In this document: piece by piece, positions 53,019 to 63,183 of the stretch
How positions within the stretch are numbered: position 1 is the first letter of the stretch
Layout: each line of letters opens with the position of its first letter
Assembly: GCA_014204635.1 (NCBI GenBank)
Contig: JACHLS010000001.1
Location: forward strand, 186,001 to 250,000
DNA length: 64,000 nucleotides
Origin: Sporosarcina luteola
GTDB taxonomy: Bacteria > Bacillota > Bacilli > Bacillales_A > Planococcaceae
Direction of reading: 5' to 3'
The notes under the pieces: generated by a model
Told to the model about the DNA's origin: nothing
The model's input: the letters and a program-made list of their open reading frames with translations, nothing else
The model's database searches: none
Position numbers and translations under genes: made by a program

Positions 53019-53103
53019 AATTTGGAGGCCAATGGAATCAATTACTCTTCTAATAGTAGTAGGTCTGGTAAGATTGAAAAAATACATACGAGGGGGAGAA
53101 GCA

Positions 53104-54924
53104 ATGGTCGGACGAAATGACCCATGTCCATGTGGCAGTGGGAAAAAATATAAAAAGTGTTGTGGAGCTAAAGAAAATAGTGTAGTCGATCTCATTGTAA
53201 ATAAAGAATTGGATCAACTGCTTGCGGATTTTTTTGACCAGTATCCAAAGCCGGATGAACGCCCTGCTATGATGAAGCTTTTAAGAGAATGGCTAAATCG
53301 GTTGTCGGGAAGTTGGACGAAGGAAGACATCGAGGAAGCGGCGAGTGAGTTCTTTCTGTTCATTCAACAGCCGAAAGGGTGGCAGGCGTACATAAAAGAA
53401 CAGATTGCCAGGGCGAAGCGGAAGTCATTGCAAGCCATTTTGGAAACGTGGATTACTCCGTTTTTATTATTGGGGGAAGTCGAAAAAGCGGAGACTGACG
53501 TATTGGTTGTGCGGCAGCTGTTTACGGAGGAAGCATACCGCCTCGTTAGGAACGAGGGAATGCCGGAAGAGGAAGGAATGCTATTGTTCGGTGCTGTCCT
53601 GCCGGATCCTCGCAAAGGGGAAGAGGTGATCGCCCCTATTACATCGATGATCTTCTTGGCGAGATGGAGCAAGCAGACGAAGCAATCGTTGCATCAGCTG
53701 AGGGATCAGCATGCATCGAAAGAGCCTGCCGTCTTTCTACAGGATCTTGCAATTGATATTTATGAACTGTTCATTAAAAGGAGCACAGCTTCATTAAACG
53801 AATTGGTGGAGGAGTTGCTCGCACCTTCGCAAGTGGCAGCTTTGCAAGCGGTCGAATTGGCTTTACGGGAGCTGGAGCAGGATGGAAGCGCTCGCGAGCT
53901 AGTGCATAAGTTGGCTGTTGCATTTTTCATGAATGAAGAACAAGAGCATATCGCAGTAAATGATTTCGTGGCGGCTGCTGTATGGACAGGCAGTAAGAAA
54001 GGCTTTATGAGGGATATTGGGATGTCAGAAGAAGAAATTATTTTTCATTACGAAGCAGACAAGGAAAATATGTTAAGTTTCGTCCGGCGGTTAACGGATT
54101 TATGTAATGAAATGATGGATGGATTCGACGATCAGGCAGCAGTTAGGGCTTACGAAATTGGAACCGATCCACGCCCAACAGAAAAAGGATTATGGGAAAC
54201 CGCTATGACAACGTCTGGCGTTGTGCAGCGGAAGCCGGGAGTCGATGAAGGAAGGGCTCAACTCCTTGCTTACAAAGCATTTGAAGCAGAATCCGATGAG
54301 GTTCGGAAAGAATTGGCTCAGCGTGCACGATTGATCGCCCCTCAACTGCCGGATGCTTTGCTGTTGGCAACGGAATGGGAGCCGGACAGCAGGAAGGCTT
54401 CTGGCCTGTTCGAAAAAGCGATTCGGCAGGCAAGCAAAACATTTGAAGCCAGTGAAAACCCGTGGCGAATTGTACCGAACCGACCATTTATGAGAGCTGC
54501 CTTCAGCTACGGCGTCTACCTGTTTACAATCAAGGAGTTCAGCGAGGCTGCGGATGTATTCAAGGACTTGGTACGAATGAATAGGATGGATAATCAGGGG
54601 GCCCGTTATGAAGCGGTTGCATCTTTGATTCATTCGGGACGATACAGAGAGGCTGCTGAAATACTTGTGCGCTATGAGAATGGTTCGATGGGAGACGCGG
54701 TATATTTGTATTTGGATTGGAAGTTGGAGCTGGAAGCATCGGATGGAAAGTCGGAGGAAGCGGCAACGATGCTTGAAAAAGCGACGCAGGCAAATGGGCA
54801 TGTACGTCACTTCATGACATTTCGCACAAAACCGATACGGTATCCACGCAAGCTATTGGTTCAACCGGGAAGTGTGGAAGAAGCAAGATATATTTGGCTT
54901 CTCCTGCAGGGAGCGGCGACATGA
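53104..54924 (+). CDS. SEC-C motif protein with TPR-like repeats
   Basis: 606 residues. The N-terminus [20 protein letters not shown] is the zinc-binding SEC-C motif also found at the end of SecA. Residues ~420-560 contain helical repeats of the TPR kind ([20 protein letters not shown], then [19 protein letters not shown] and [13 protein letters not shown]). The middle is acidic and helical. Function unknown; SEC-C domains bind zinc and often protein partners. The ATG at 53104 follows GAGGGGGAG. Single gene; the stem-loop element at 54928 starts a few bases after the stop. Confidence 0.85.
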   Translation: MVGRNDPCPCGSGKKYKKCCGAKENSVVDLIVNKELDQLLADFFDQYPKPDERPAMMKLLREWLNRLSGSWTKEDIEEAASEFFLFIQQPKGWQAYIKEQIARAKRKSLQAILETWITPFLLLGEVEKAETDVLVVRQLFTEEAYRLVRNEGMPEEEGMLLFGAVLPDPRKGEEVIAPITSMIFLARWSKQTKQSLHQLRDQHASKEPAVFLQDLAIDIYELFIKRSTASLNELVEELLAPSQVAALQAVELALRELEQDGSARELVHKLAVAFFMNEEQEHIAVNDFVAAAVWTGSKKGFMRDIGMSEEEIIFHYEADKENMLSFVRRLTDLCNEMMDGFDDQAAVRAYEIGTDPRPTEKGLWETAMTTSGVVQRKPGVDEGRAQLLAYKAFEAESDEVRKELAQRARLIAPQLPDALLLATEWEPDSRKASGLFEKAIRQASKTFEASENPWRIVPNRPFMRAAFSYGVYLFTIKEFSEAADVFKDLVRMNRMDNQGARYEAVASLIHSGRYREAAEILVRYENGSMGDAVYLYLDWKLELEASDGKSEEAATMLEKATQANGHVRHFMTFRTKPIRYPRKLLVQPGSVEEARYIWLLLQGAAT

Positions 54925-54927
54925 AAA

Positions 54928-55190
54928 AGACCAGGCGGTGCCATACACCGACCTGGTCTCAGCCTGTTGACAAACGCTTTCATACGTCGTTGCTCGGCTC
55001 GCTCATCCTCTTATGAACTTAAGTTCTATTCGAGTCTTCGCTCGCCTTCGCGCCTAGTCTGGCAAGCGTTTTCAAGCCAGGCTGAGGTATGTGCCGATAA
55101 GACAAAAAACAATTATACACGTGTAGGCAAAGTTAAAATCGACTTTGTCTACACTCTGAGACCAGGCGGCGCTATACACCGACCTGGTCA
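54928..55190. repeat. Modular stem-loop element: two hairpin copies flanking two larger hairpins
   Basis: Two near-identical 32-bp hairpins (AGACCAGGCGGYGCYATACA and so on) lie at 54928-54959 and 55159-55190. Between them are a ~125-bp imperfect stem-loop (CAGCCTG at 54960 pairing with CAGGCTG at 55078-55084, AAACGCTT with AAGCGTTT) and a 13-bp stem (GTGTAGGCAAAGT at 55121 with ACTTTGTCTACAC at 55142). It separates convergent genes, so part of it may act as a terminator. No protein frame in it has a ribosome site. Confidence 0.75.
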
Positions 55191-55197
55191 ATTATAT

Positions 55198-55989
55198 TTA
55201 TTTACCGCCAAGCATATTGAACAAGCCGCCAGCTATGCTGCCCTCATCTTTCGAGCTGCCCGGCGTGCCAGGTGCTGCGGCAAAGACACGGCTGGCAAGA
55301 CGTGAGAATGGCAAGGACTGGATCCAGACTTTGCCGGGACCGCGAAGAGTGGCGAAGAATAGCCCTTCCCCTCCGAACAAAGCTGTTTTCACGCCTTTGA
55401 CCATTTCAATGTTATAATCGATTTCCTGTGTCATAGCCACGAGGCAACCTGTATCGACACGCAGCATTTCTCCAGGCGCCAGTGTCTTTTCAATAATCGT
55501 GCCGCCCGCATGAATGAAAGCCATTCCATCGCCTTCCAGCTTTTGCATGATGAACCCTTCGCCGCCGAAGAAGCCTGCACCGAGTCGGCGCTGGAACTCA
55601 ACGCCAATCGAAACGCCTTTCGCAGCAGCAAGGAAGGCGTCTTTTTGACAGATGATTTTGCCGCTATATTGGCTTAAATCTACAGGGATGATCTTACCTG
55701 GATAAGGAGCAGCGAAAGACACATGCTTCTTTCCAGATCCTGTATTGGTAAAAGTGGTCATGAACAGGCTTTCCCCTGTTATCAACCGTTTGCCGGCTCC
55801 CATTAATTTGCCCATCAAGCCGCCGCCCGAACCGGCTCCGTCGCCGAAGATGGTCTCCATTTCAATTCCATCCTGCATCATCATGAGTGAGCCTGCTTCC
55901 GCAACGACTGTTTCGCGTGGATCCAGTTCCACTTCTACAAATTGCATGTCATCCCCGTAAAGTTTATAGTCGATTTCGTGATTGTTCAT
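55198..55989 (-). CDS. TIGR00266/AIM24 family protein
   Basis: 263 residues. Beta-rich family of unknown function (AIM24-like). It has internal Gly-rich repeats and the typical [20 protein letters not shown] and [20 protein letters not shown] segments. No membrane helix. Related proteins in Bacillus have been linked to biofilm or membrane functions without a mechanism. The ATG at 55989 follows GGGAGG on its strand. Single gene. Confidence 0.85.
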   Translation of the reverse strand: MNNHEIDYKLYGDDMQFVEVELDPRETVVAEAGSLMMMQDGIEMETIFGDGAGSGGGLMGKLMGAGKRLITGESLFMTTFTNTGSGKKHVSFAAPYPGKIIPVDLSQYSGKIICQKDAFLAAAKGVSIGVEFQRRLGAGFFGGEGFIMQKLEGDGMAFIHAGGTIIEKTLAPGEMLRVDTGCLVAMTQEIDYNIEMVKGVKTALFGGEGLFFATLRGPGKVWIQSLPFSRLASRVFAAAPGTPGSSKDEGSIAGGLFNMLGGK

Positions 55990-56055
55990 TGTGAACCTCC
56001 CAGTTCATATTTGGTAGTCATTTTACGCTGGCGGATGCGAAAGGTTTCGTTTCAT

Positions 56056-56952
56056 TCATTTTTTTATTGCTTCTGAATCAATATATTGCCATAGTAAATT
56101 GGCGATTTCATTTGCATGGAGAGTATGGGGCCCTTCCTTGCTGAATAATTCGCGGAAAGAACGGGCGACCGCCTCCATAATATGTTGTTTCGGTTTAGGT
56201 TGTTGAAGTTCATTCTGCAAATAATCAACGTACTCCAATCCCTCCGAACGTTTCTCTTTTAACAGAGCTTGCCGGAAGCATTGCAGTTTCTGAATTAATT
56301 GCGCCTTTATGTCGATAGGGGGTGTGATAGCCGAGCTGACAACCGCTTGCATGTCAGGTCCGAGCAATGAATCGTTATGGCGGATCATGTCAAAGATGAT
56401 AGCATCCACACGTCTGATGGCGAAATGGACGAGTTTATTGATGTCCATTGACTCAGCAGAGTGGGCATTCCAGAAATGATTCAGCTGCTTGATCATCCCC
56501 AAAATGATCATGGCGCATTCTAATGTATAGGGACGTGCCTCCTCACCGTACACATCGATAAGCCGTGCGGACATCCAATTCAATTCTTCGAAGTGATAGG
56601 CAGTGACGAATTGTCTAAGCTCCTCATCTCCTGAATAAAAGACCGCCTCATAGATCGGCAACAAGTTCCGCTCCCGGTTAATATGCATACGGATCAAAAT
56701 CTGTTCCGCCAATATCATTTTATCGTCTTTTCGCTGACCGATTAACAGTTCCCGTCTGCGGATCCTGGATTCTTCATAGGCAAATTCCAAAATCGCCATC
56801 AAGCATTCGTTCTTGGAAGTGAAATAATTATAAAAAGTTCCTTTGGAAATATGGGCTTCCTCTATGATGTCCTGGACGGAAGTCGAATTAAAGCCTTTTT
56901 CTACAAATAGCCGCTGTGCGGTTAGAAGTACGTGAAGTTTACGTTCGTTCAT
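56056..56952 (-). CDS. TetR family repressor of the adjacent MFS exporter
   Basis: 298 residues, longer than most TetR proteins. Helix-turn-helix: LFVEKGFNSTSVQDIIEEAH, then ISKGTFYNYFTSKNECLMAI. The C-terminal part has an extra ~80 helical residues. It is divergent from the MFS gene, and two identical-architecture palindromes (56995-57011 and 57121-57137) lie between the two starts, so it very likely represses both genes. The ATG at 56952 follows AAGGGG. Confidence 0.9.
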   Translation of the reverse strand: MNERKLHVLLTAQRLFVEKGFNSTSVQDIIEEAHISKGTFYNYFTSKNECLMAILEFAYEESRIRRRELLIGQRKDDKMILAEQILIRMHINRERNLLPIYEAVFYSGDEELRQFVTAYHFEELNWMSARLIDVYGEEARPYTLECAMIILGMIKQLNHFWNAHSAESMDINKLVHFAIRRVDAIIFDMIRHNDSLLGPDMQAVVSSAITPPIDIKAQLIQKLQCFRQALLKEKRSEGLEYVDYLQNELQQPKPKQHIMEAVARSFRELFSKEGPHTLHANEIANLLWQYIDSEAIKK

Positions 56953-56994
56953 GAATAAAATCCCCTTCGTTTTCAAAGGTAGGAATATGTTGTT

Positions 56995-57011
56995 TTGTAC
57001 TAGTAGTACAA
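56995..57011. promoter_or_regulatory. TetR operator 1 (TTGTAC-N5-GTACAA)
   Basis: TTGTACTAGTAGTACAA is a perfect palindrome around a central G, 43 bp before the tetR start. Same half-sites and spacing as operator 2. Confidence 0.8.
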
Positions 57012-57120
57012 GTATATATTAGTGTTAAAAGACTGTAATATCAAATATAAAAAGTTTTTTTGTATGAAAGCGATTTCTATAATTGATTATTTTAGACTGT
57101 CGGTATAAAATGTAGGAATG

Positions 57121-57137
57121 TTGTACGAAGGGTACAA
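57121..57137. promoter_or_regulatory. TetR operator 2 (TTGTAC-N5-GTACAA)
   Basis: TTGTACGAAGGGTACAA, 31 bp before the MFS start, probably overlapping its promoter or early leader. Confidence 0.8.
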
Positions 57138-57167
57138 CGATGTTAAATAGATATGGGGGAATAAAGC

Positions 57168-58709
57168 TTGGAAATGGATATTAAAAAAATGCATGAAAAG
57201 CCGCCGTACGGAATGATCGCTATTTTGTTCTTCGGGGCTTTCGTTGCCATTTTGAACAATACACTATTAAATATTGCACTGCCATCCATCATGAATGAGT
57301 TTCAGGTCAAGCCATCTGCTGTTCAGTGGCTGACAACGGGCTTCATGCTTGTGAACGGAATTATGATTCCGGCAAGTGCCTTCTTTGTCCAAAAGTTTAC
57401 AAACCGGAAACTGTTCATCACGGCGATGTTGTTGTTCTCGCTTGGAACGGGACTTGCGATCGTCGCGCCGACATTCGGGCTGCTTGTCTTGTCGCGGATG
57501 ATTCAGGCGTCAGGTTCGGCGTTAATGATGCCGTTATTGATGAACGTTATGCTTGTCGCATTTCCGATTGAAAAACGGGGATCTGCGATGGGGCTTTTCA
57601 GTTTGGTCATGTTCACGGCGCCAGCTATTGGACCGACATTGTCAGGATGGGTCGTGGAACACTATTCCTGGCGCACGCTGTTCGAAATCGTTTTGCCGTT
57701 CGGAATCCTTTCGATTCTGCTGGCAATTTTCAAGCTCAAAAACATTACACCGAATCGTGAAGTTCGTCTTGATGTCGTCTCGCTCATCTTTTCGAGCATC
57801 GGCTTCGGCGGCTTGCTGTATGGATTTAGTTCGGCAGGAGATAAAGGCTGGGGCGCGCCAATCGTATATGGGACAATCGCAATCGGGACTGTCTCGCTCC
57901 TCATCTTCATCTTCCGTCAGCTTCGCATGAAGGAGCCGTTGCTTGATTTCCGGATCTACAAACATCCGATGTTCGCGCTTGCTTCAGGTATCTCGATCAT
58001 CATGTCAGTCGCGATGTTCTCAGGGATGATCTTGACACCGCTTTATGTGCAAAATGTACGGGGCATCTCGCCATTCGAAGCGGGGCTCCTGATGTTGCCG
58101 GGGGCTATTGTTATGGGCTTCATGTCGCCAATCACGGGACGGATCTTTGATAAGTACGGTCCGAAGTTCATATCAATCACGGGCCTCATCATTACGATTG
58201 GCAGCACCTTTTATTTGAGCCGTCTCCAACTTGATTCGGGTTATTATTACTTGATGGGTCTGTATACCATTCGGATGTTCGGGATGTCGATGGTCATGAT
58301 GCCGATCATGACAAACGGCATGAACCAGCTGCCGATGAGATCAAATCCTCACGGCACAGCCATTAATAATACGATCCAGCAAGTGTCCGGTGCGATCGGT
58401 TCTGCTCTCCTTCTGACTATCATGACAAAACGCATGGAGAAATCAGGAGAGGAGCTCGCACACCAGGCAATGGCAAGCGGGCAGATGCCGACTGATAAAA
58501 CAGCAGCATTGGAAATGCAAAAGGAAATCGGTTTGCAGGCGATGCTCGATGGGATCAACCACTCATTCTTCATCTCAACGCTCATTGCGGTTGCTGGGCT
58601 GATTTTGACACTCTTCATCAAGCGGGTCAAACCGCCGACATTCAATGCGGCAGCGTCACCAGCTGCCAAAGAAACAGTGGAAGCAACGAACAAACCCGTG
58701 CAGGAGTAA
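57168..58709 (+). CDS. MFS drug exporter, DHA2 family (14 helices)
   Basis: 513 residues, 14 membrane segments. Motif C of exporters is seen as MFTAPAIGPTLSGWVVE; the start region is FFGAFVAILNNTLLNIALPS, followed by PSAVQWLTTGFMLVNGIMIP. EmrB/LmrB-like drug:H+ antiporter. A TTG start at 57168 is seven bases behind GGGGGA; ATG 57174 is the alternative. Regulated by the divergent TetR gene through the shared operators. Confidence 0.92.
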   Translation: MEMDIKKMHEKPPYGMIAILFFGAFVAILNNTLLNIALPSIMNEFQVKPSAVQWLTTGFMLVNGIMIPASAFFVQKFTNRKLFITAMLLFSLGTGLAIVAPTFGLLVLSRMIQASGSALMMPLLMNVMLVAFPIEKRGSAMGLFSLVMFTAPAIGPTLSGWVVEHYSWRTLFEIVLPFGILSILLAIFKLKNITPNREVRLDVVSLIFSSIGFGGLLYGFSSAGDKGWGAPIVYGTIAIGTVSLLIFIFRQLRMKEPLLDFRIYKHPMFALASGISIIMSVAMFSGMILTPLYVQNVRGISPFEAGLLMLPGAIVMGFMSPITGRIFDKYGPKFISITGLIITIGSTFYLSRLQLDSGYYYLMGLYTIRMFGMSMVMMPIMTNGMNQLPMRSNPHGTAINNTIQQVSGAIGSALLLTIMTKRMEKSGEELAHQAMASGQMPTDKTAALEMQKEIGLQAMLDGINHSFFISTLIAVAGLILTLFIKRVKPPTFNAAASPAAKETVEATNKPVQE

Positions 58710-58728
58710 TTTTCCTGCACGGGTTTTA
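58693..58728 (+). terminator. Terminator of the MFS gene
   Basis: AACCCGTGCAGGA pairs with TCCTGCACGGGTT across the stop codon and is followed by TTTT. Confidence 0.9.
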
Positions 58729-58820
58729 ATGAAAGTTGGCGTCGGAAGGGTGGAGGGCAATAAGCGATTTCCGTCCGGAACAACAGCCGAAACATATTTA
58801 CCTAAGTCGAATTGCAACAA

Positions 58821-58852
58821 GCCGGAGGGGGCCTAGCTCTTTCCGGTTTTTC
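58821..58852 (+). terminator. Second terminator-like hairpin before the catabolic operon
   Basis: CCGGAGGGGGC pairs with GCTCTTTCCGG (several G-U) around CTA, followed by TTTTTCTG. What transcript it would end is unclear, because the MFS terminator lies 120 bp earlier. Confidence 0.55.
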
Positions 58853-58937
58853 TGTTCATGTAAAAATAATCATCAGACTTATCATTTATTTCGGAAATAA
58901 GGAAGGATTTCACTATTTGGTGTCGAATTAGAGTAAC

Positions 58938-58951
58938 TGAAAGCGGTTTCA
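58938..58951. promoter_or_regulatory. CcpA-type cre site
   Basis: TGAAAGCGGTTTCA matches the cre consensus TGNNANCGNTNNCA as a near-perfect palindrome, 32 bp before the aldehyde dehydrogenase start. Binding of CcpA there would block transcription when preferred sugars are present. Confidence 0.75.
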
Positions 58952-58982
58952 AAATGTTCGAGAAGGAAAGGGGAATGTTGCA

Positions 58983-60461
58983 ATGCAGTTGAACAATTAC
59001 ATCGGAGGTTCATGGCAAGACGGTGGGGGAGCGCAATACACGGCAGTTACGAACCCGGCGACTGGAGAAGAACTGGCGCAAGTGCGTCTGTCTGCGAAGG
59101 AAGATGTCGCTCTGGCCGTACAGGCGGCAAAGGAGGCCCAAAAGAAGTGGGCGCTCGTGCCGGCACCGAAACGGGCAGATTACTTATATGCTATCGGCAA
59201 TATTATGAAAGAAAAGAAGGAACACTTGGCGCAAGTACTGACAAAAGAAATGGGGAAAGTGATCGAGGAAGCACGAGGAGAAGTGCAGGAAGGCATCGAT
59301 ATGGCGTATTACATGGCAGGAGAAGGCCGCCGCTTGTTTGGTGAAACTGTGCCTTCCGAACTGATGGATAAATTTGCGATGAGCGTACGGGCGCCAATCG
59401 GTGTTGTTGGGCTGATCACACCATGGAACTTTCCTGTTGCCATTGCAACATGGAAGTCGTTTCCTGCAATGGTTGCAGGAAATACATTCGTTTGGAAGCC
59501 TGCCACTGAAACGCCTATGATGGCTTATGAAATGGCGCTCATTTTCGATGAGGTGGGATTGCCAGCAGGTGTGGCCAATATTGTCTTCGGCTCGGGTTCG
59601 GAAGTCGGTACGGCAATGATCGAGCATCCGGATGTCCGGGTCATCTCCTTTACAGGTTCGACCGAAACTGGACGCCATGTCGCAGAGACAGGCGGGCGCC
59701 ATTTAAAGAAAGTATCCCTGGAAATGGGCGGGAAGAATGCGGTCATCGTCATGGATGATGCCGATCTGGATTTGGCCGTGGAAGGCATTCTATGGAGCGC
59801 CTTTGGCACAGCGGGTCAGCGTTGTACGGCATGCAGCCGGGTCATCGTGCATAAAGATGTAAAGGAAGAGTTGGAACAGAAGCTGCAAGAGGCGATGAAA
59901 TCTTTATCCATTGGGAATGGATTGGACGAGTCCGTTAAGGTAGGACCTGTCATTAACGGGAGAGCGATTGAGAAGATCCAAAAGTATGTTGAAATCGGAA
60001 AGGAAGAAGGAGCCAAACTTGTCGCGGGCGGCAATGTGATGGATGAAGGAGAATTGGCGAATGGCCATTACTTCGAGCCGACATTGTTTACGGATGTCAA
60101 ATGGGACAGCCGGCTGGCGCAAGAGGAAATCTTCGGTCCGGTCGTGTCCTTGATTGAAGTCGGAAGCCTGGACGAAGCGATTGAAGTGAACAACAGTGTA
60201 CTTTTCGGCTTGTCCAGTTCCATCTTTTCCCGCGATGTGAATACGGTTTTCAAAGCGCAGCGGGATCTTGACACCGGAATCGTCTATGTCAACGCAGGAA
60301 CAACAGGCGCGGAAATCCATTTACCGTTCGGTGGGACGAAGGGTACAGGAAATGGTCATCGGGACTCGGGTGTCGCCGCATTGGATGTGTTCACGGAATG
60401 GAAAAGCATCTACGTGGACTTCAGCGGCAAGCTGCAGCGTGCACAAATCGACACAGAGTGA
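58983..60461 (+). CDS. Aldehyde dehydrogenase (alpha-aminoadipic semialdehyde dehydrogenase-like)
   Basis: 492 residues, NAD(P)-dependent. Catalytic Cys281 in [11 protein letters not shown], the general-base Glu in [19 protein letters not shown] and FTGSTETG for the cofactor, and FGPVV late in the protein. It stands before a saccharopine-dehydrogenase-like gene, which favours 2-aminoadipate-6-semialdehyde as substrate in lysine breakdown; other aldehydes are possible. The ATG at 58983 follows AGAAGGAAAGGGGA. First gene of a cre-controlled unit. Confidence 0.88.
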   Translation: MQLNNYIGGSWQDGGGAQYTAVTNPATGEELAQVRLSAKEDVALAVQAAKEAQKKWALVPAPKRADYLYAIGNIMKEKKEHLAQVLTKEMGKVIEEARGEVQEGIDMAYYMAGEGRRLFGETVPSELMDKFAMSVRAPIGVVGLITPWNFPVAIATWKSFPAMVAGNTFVWKPATETPMMAYEMALIFDEVGLPAGVANIVFGSGSEVGTAMIEHPDVRVISFTGSTETGRHVAETGGRHLKKVSLEMGGKNAVIVMDDADLDLAVEGILWSAFGTAGQRCTACSRVIVHKDVKEELEQKLQEAMKSLSIGNGLDESVKVGPVINGRAIEKIQKYVEIGKEEGAKLVAGGNVMDEGELANGHYFEPTLFTDVKWDSRLAQEEIFGPVVSLIEVGSLDEAIEVNNSVLFGLSSSIFSRDVNTVFKAQRDLDTGIVYVNAGTTGAEIHLPFGGTKGTGNGHRDSGVAALDVFTEWKSIYVDFSGKLQRAQIDTE

Positions 60462-60514
60462 CGTTCGCTTCTTCATCTGTGGACACGGAAATCTTAAAGG
60501 GAAGTAGGGGTTGT

Positions 60515-61684
60515 ATGATGAAAGTGGTAGTACTCGGAGCAGGCTTGATGGGGAAAGAGGCAGTGCGCGATCTGGTGAAAAGTGACGATGTGCAAAAGGT
60601 GTATTTGGCGGACTTGCATGTACGGCAGGCGGAAGACTTTGCAGAGCAGCTCATGTCCGATAAGTTGGATATTTTATTGCTCGATGCCACAAATGATGAG
60701 CAATTGAAAGATGTCATGGCGCTTGGGGATGTCGTCATCAATGCTTTATTCTATTCGTTCAATGAAAAAGTGGCCCGCACGGCTGTTGAGATCGGCGTCC
60801 ATTCCATCGACTTGGGCGGCCACATCGGCGGTGCGACCGATGCGGTGCTTGGTTTGGCGGAACAAGCTGAAGCGAAAGGGGTAACGATCATTCCGGATCT
60901 AGGGGTGGCTCCGGGGATGATCAACATTCTGAGTGGATACGGAGCGAGCAAGCTCGACAAGGTGGAGAGCATTAAATTGTATGTCGGAGGGATTCCGGTA
61001 AAGCCGGAACCGCCGCTTAATTATAATATCGTCTTCTCGCTCGAAGGGGTATTTGATCATTATACGGACCCGTCGCATGTCATCCGTGACGGACAATTGC
61101 TTGAGATCCCGTCTCTCTCTGAAGTGGAACCTATCCATTTTAAGGACTATGGAGAACTGGAAGCGTTTCATACATCTGGAGGCACATCGACATTGATTAA
61201 GACTTTCGATGAAGTGCAAACATTGGAATATAAGACAATCCGTTATAAAGGGCATGCGGAAAAATTCCAGCTGCTCGTAGATCTCGGCTTACTGTCGAAG
61301 GACAGTCAAGTTGAAGTTGGCGGTTCAACAGTGAAAGTGCGCGATGTCATGCGAGAACAACTTTCGCCAAAGCTTAGACTGGGAGACAAAGTGGATGCGG
61401 TCTTGCTGCGAGTCATTGTCAGCGGCGAGAAAAATGGCGAAACAGCTACTTATGAATACAATTTAGTGACCGAGAAAGATATGACGGTGAACGAAACGGC
61501 GATGGCCCGTGCGACTGCCAATACGATCTCGGTCGTTGCACAAATGATCGGCAACGGGACGATTTTGAAGCGTGGCGTCCACCCGCCGGAAAACATTGTA
61601 CCAGGTGAGCTATATATTGATGAAATGAAGAAGCGCGGCGTTGTAATTGAGGAAACTGTCCAAATGACTGAAGCACACGTATGA
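60515..61684 (+). CDS. Saccharopine dehydrogenase-like oxidoreductase
   Basis: 389 residues. Rossmann motif [17 protein letters not shown] at the start, then [20 protein letters not shown] and [18 protein letters not shown]; the C-terminal catalytic domain follows the saccharopine reductase pattern ([14 protein letters not shown]). It likely cleaves or forms saccharopine-type imines in lysine catabolism together with the preceding aldehyde dehydrogenase. ATG at 60515 (or 60518) behind AAAGGGAAGTAGGGG; the gap to the upstream gene is 53 bp. Confidence 0.85.
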   Translation: MMKVVVLGAGLMGKEAVRDLVKSDDVQKVYLADLHVRQAEDFAEQLMSDKLDILLLDATNDEQLKDVMALGDVVINALFYSFNEKVARTAVEIGVHSIDLGGHIGGATDAVLGLAEQAEAKGVTIIPDLGVAPGMINILSGYGASKLDKVESIKLYVGGIPVKPEPPLNYNIVFSLEGVFDHYTDPSHVIRDGQLLEIPSLSEVEPIHFKDYGELEAFHTSGGTSTLIKTFDEVQTLEYKTIRYKGHAEKFQLLVDLGLLSKDSQVEVGGSTVKVRDVMREQLSPKLRLGDKVDAVLLRVIVSGEKNGETATYEYNLVTEKDMTVNETAMARATANTISVVAQMIGNGTILKRGVHPPENIVPGELYIDEMKKRGVVIEETVQMTEAHV

Positions 61685-61689
61685 CTGGT

Positions 61690-61718
61690 TAGGGAAGGTG
61701 AGAGCCTTCCCTTTTATT
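61690..61718 (+). terminator. Terminator between the saccharopine and acyl-CoA dehydrogenase genes
   Basis: GGGAAGG pairs with CCTTCCC around TGAGAG and is followed by TTTTATTC. It may lower expression of the downstream gene relative to the first two. Confidence 0.75.
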
Positions 61719-61739
61719 CGAATGAAAGGGGATTGGGAG

Positions 61740-62930
61740 ATGAATTTCGAGTTCACTGAGGAGCAAAAAATGTTGCGCAGAACTGCCCGGCAGTTTGTTG
61801 ATGAGGCCATCATGCCGCATATTCAAACATGGGATGCGGAAGGCGGCTTTGACCCGGCTGTTTGGAAGAAACTTGCGGATCTTGGATTCATGGGTGTCTG
61901 CATACCGGAAACATACGGGGGCAGCGGTATGGACTATAATTCGCTTGCTATCCTTTGCGAAGAATTGGAACGGGGTGACACGGCATTCCGGACGGCGGTA
62001 TCCGTCCATATTGGACTGAATTCGATGACCTTGATGCAATGGGCGACGGAGGAACAGAAGAAAAAGTATCTCGTGCCGCAAGCGGAAGGGAAGAAAATCG
62101 GGGCGTTCGGCTTGACGGAGCCGGGAGCGGGGTCTGACGTGGCAGCCATGGCAACGACGGCTGTCCGGGATGGGGATCATTATGTCATCAATGGCCAGAA
62201 GACGTGGATTTCCCTTTGTGACGTTGCAGATCATTTCCTCGTATTCGCTTATACAGATAAATCCAAGAAACACCATGGCATCAGTGCATTCATCGTGGAG
62301 CGGACATTTCCTGGTTTCTCGTCCAAAGCGATTAAAGGGAAATACGGAATTCGCGCGGGGAATACAGGGGAATTGTTCTTTGAAGATATGCGTGTACCTG
62401 CTGAGAACCTTCTTGGAGAGGAAGGGGAAGGCTTCAAAATTGCCATGGCCGCATTGGATAACGGCCGATTCACAGTGGCAGCAGGTGCGGTCGGTCTCAT
62501 CATGGCGTGTCTCGAAGAAAGCGTGAAATATTGCCATGAACGGGAAACATTCGGCAAACCGATCGGCAAACACCAGCTGGTTCAGCGGATGATCGCCAAT
62601 ATGGAAGCGGGCTATCAAATGAGCCGCCTTTTAGTATACCGGGCAGGCGAATTGAAAAACAAAGGCGTGCGCAACACGCGTGAGACGTCCCTTGCTAAAT
62701 GGCAAGCATGTGATTTTGCGAACAAAGCGGCGGATGATGCATTTCAAATCCATGGGGCCTATGGATATTCCGATGAATACCCGGTCGCCCGCTTCCTGCG
62801 CAATTCAAAAGCACCGGTCATCTATGAGGGCACTCGTGAAATCCACACGATCATGCAAGCGGAATATGTACTAGGCTACCGGGAGGATAAGAAACTCAGC
62901 CAAATGCTGCCGGAGTGGCCATTTGATTGA
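61740..62930 (+). CDS. Acyl-CoA dehydrogenase
   Basis: 396-residue FAD enzyme. GLTEPGAGSDVAAMAT binds FAD/substrate, WISLCDVADHFLVFA is the second signature, and the catalytic Glu lies in IYEGTREIHTIMQAEYVLG. DNGRFTVAAGAVGLIMACLE is the helical C-domain. Position behind the lysine-type genes could mean a glutaryl- or short-chain acyl-CoA substrate, but the sequence does not decide it. The ATG at 61740 is eight bases behind AAAGGGG. Confidence 0.92.
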   Translation: MNFEFTEEQKMLRRTARQFVDEAIMPHIQTWDAEGGFDPAVWKKLADLGFMGVCIPETYGGSGMDYNSLAILCEELERGDTAFRTAVSVHIGLNSMTLMQWATEEQKKKYLVPQAEGKKIGAFGLTEPGAGSDVAAMATTAVRDGDHYVINGQKTWISLCDVADHFLVFAYTDKSKKHHGISAFIVERTFPGFSSKAIKGKYGIRAGNTGELFFEDMRVPAENLLGEEGEGFKIAMAALDNGRFTVAAGAVGLIMACLEESVKYCHERETFGKPIGKHQLVQRMIANMEAGYQMSRLLVYRAGELKNKGVRNTRETSLAKWQACDFANKAADDAFQIHGAYGYSDEYPVARFLRNSKAPVIYEGTREIHTIMQAEYVLGYREDKKLSQMLPEWPFD

Positions 62931-63060
62931 ATCAGAAATCGGATGAACAATCCAAAGTTATATTTGTTTTTGTAGAAAATCCCGAAATGTAGAAATTTAA
63001 TTGTGATGATGAAAACCTTATGATATACTATTCATACTATTTATGGATCGGAGGTGAGGA

Positions 63061-63183
63061 ATGATGTTGGACACTGTGTATGCACGTGAAAGTCTATTGG
63101 AATATTTAGCCACTTCATGTGCGATTACTCATGAAATTGCGCTCAACGGGATACGTATGCCCTTTTTTAGACAATTTCAGTAA
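63061..63183 (+). CDS. Leader peptide of the ABC-F gene
   Basis: About 40 residues beginning MMLDTVYARESLLEYLATS and ending in FFRQFQ. A strong ribosome site GGAGGTGAGG stands right before it. It lies between a clear promoter-like region and a T-run that precedes an ABC-F gene. Such leader peptides let a ribosome stalled by an antibiotic open the attenuator. The peptide has no family that I recognise; its role is inferred from position. Confidence 0.65.
   Translation: MMLDTVYARESLLEYLATSCAITHEIALNGIRMPFFRQFQ

Noticed and set aside
54967..55305. 112-codon frame through the stem-loop element
   Set aside because: It runs through perfect hairpins and into the 3' end of the opposite-strand AIM24-like gene; no ribosome site and no family resemblance.
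61689..62618. Long minus-strand frame opposite the acyl-CoA dehydrogenase (309 codons)
   Set aside because: Shadow of a conserved gene; no ribosome site or domain.
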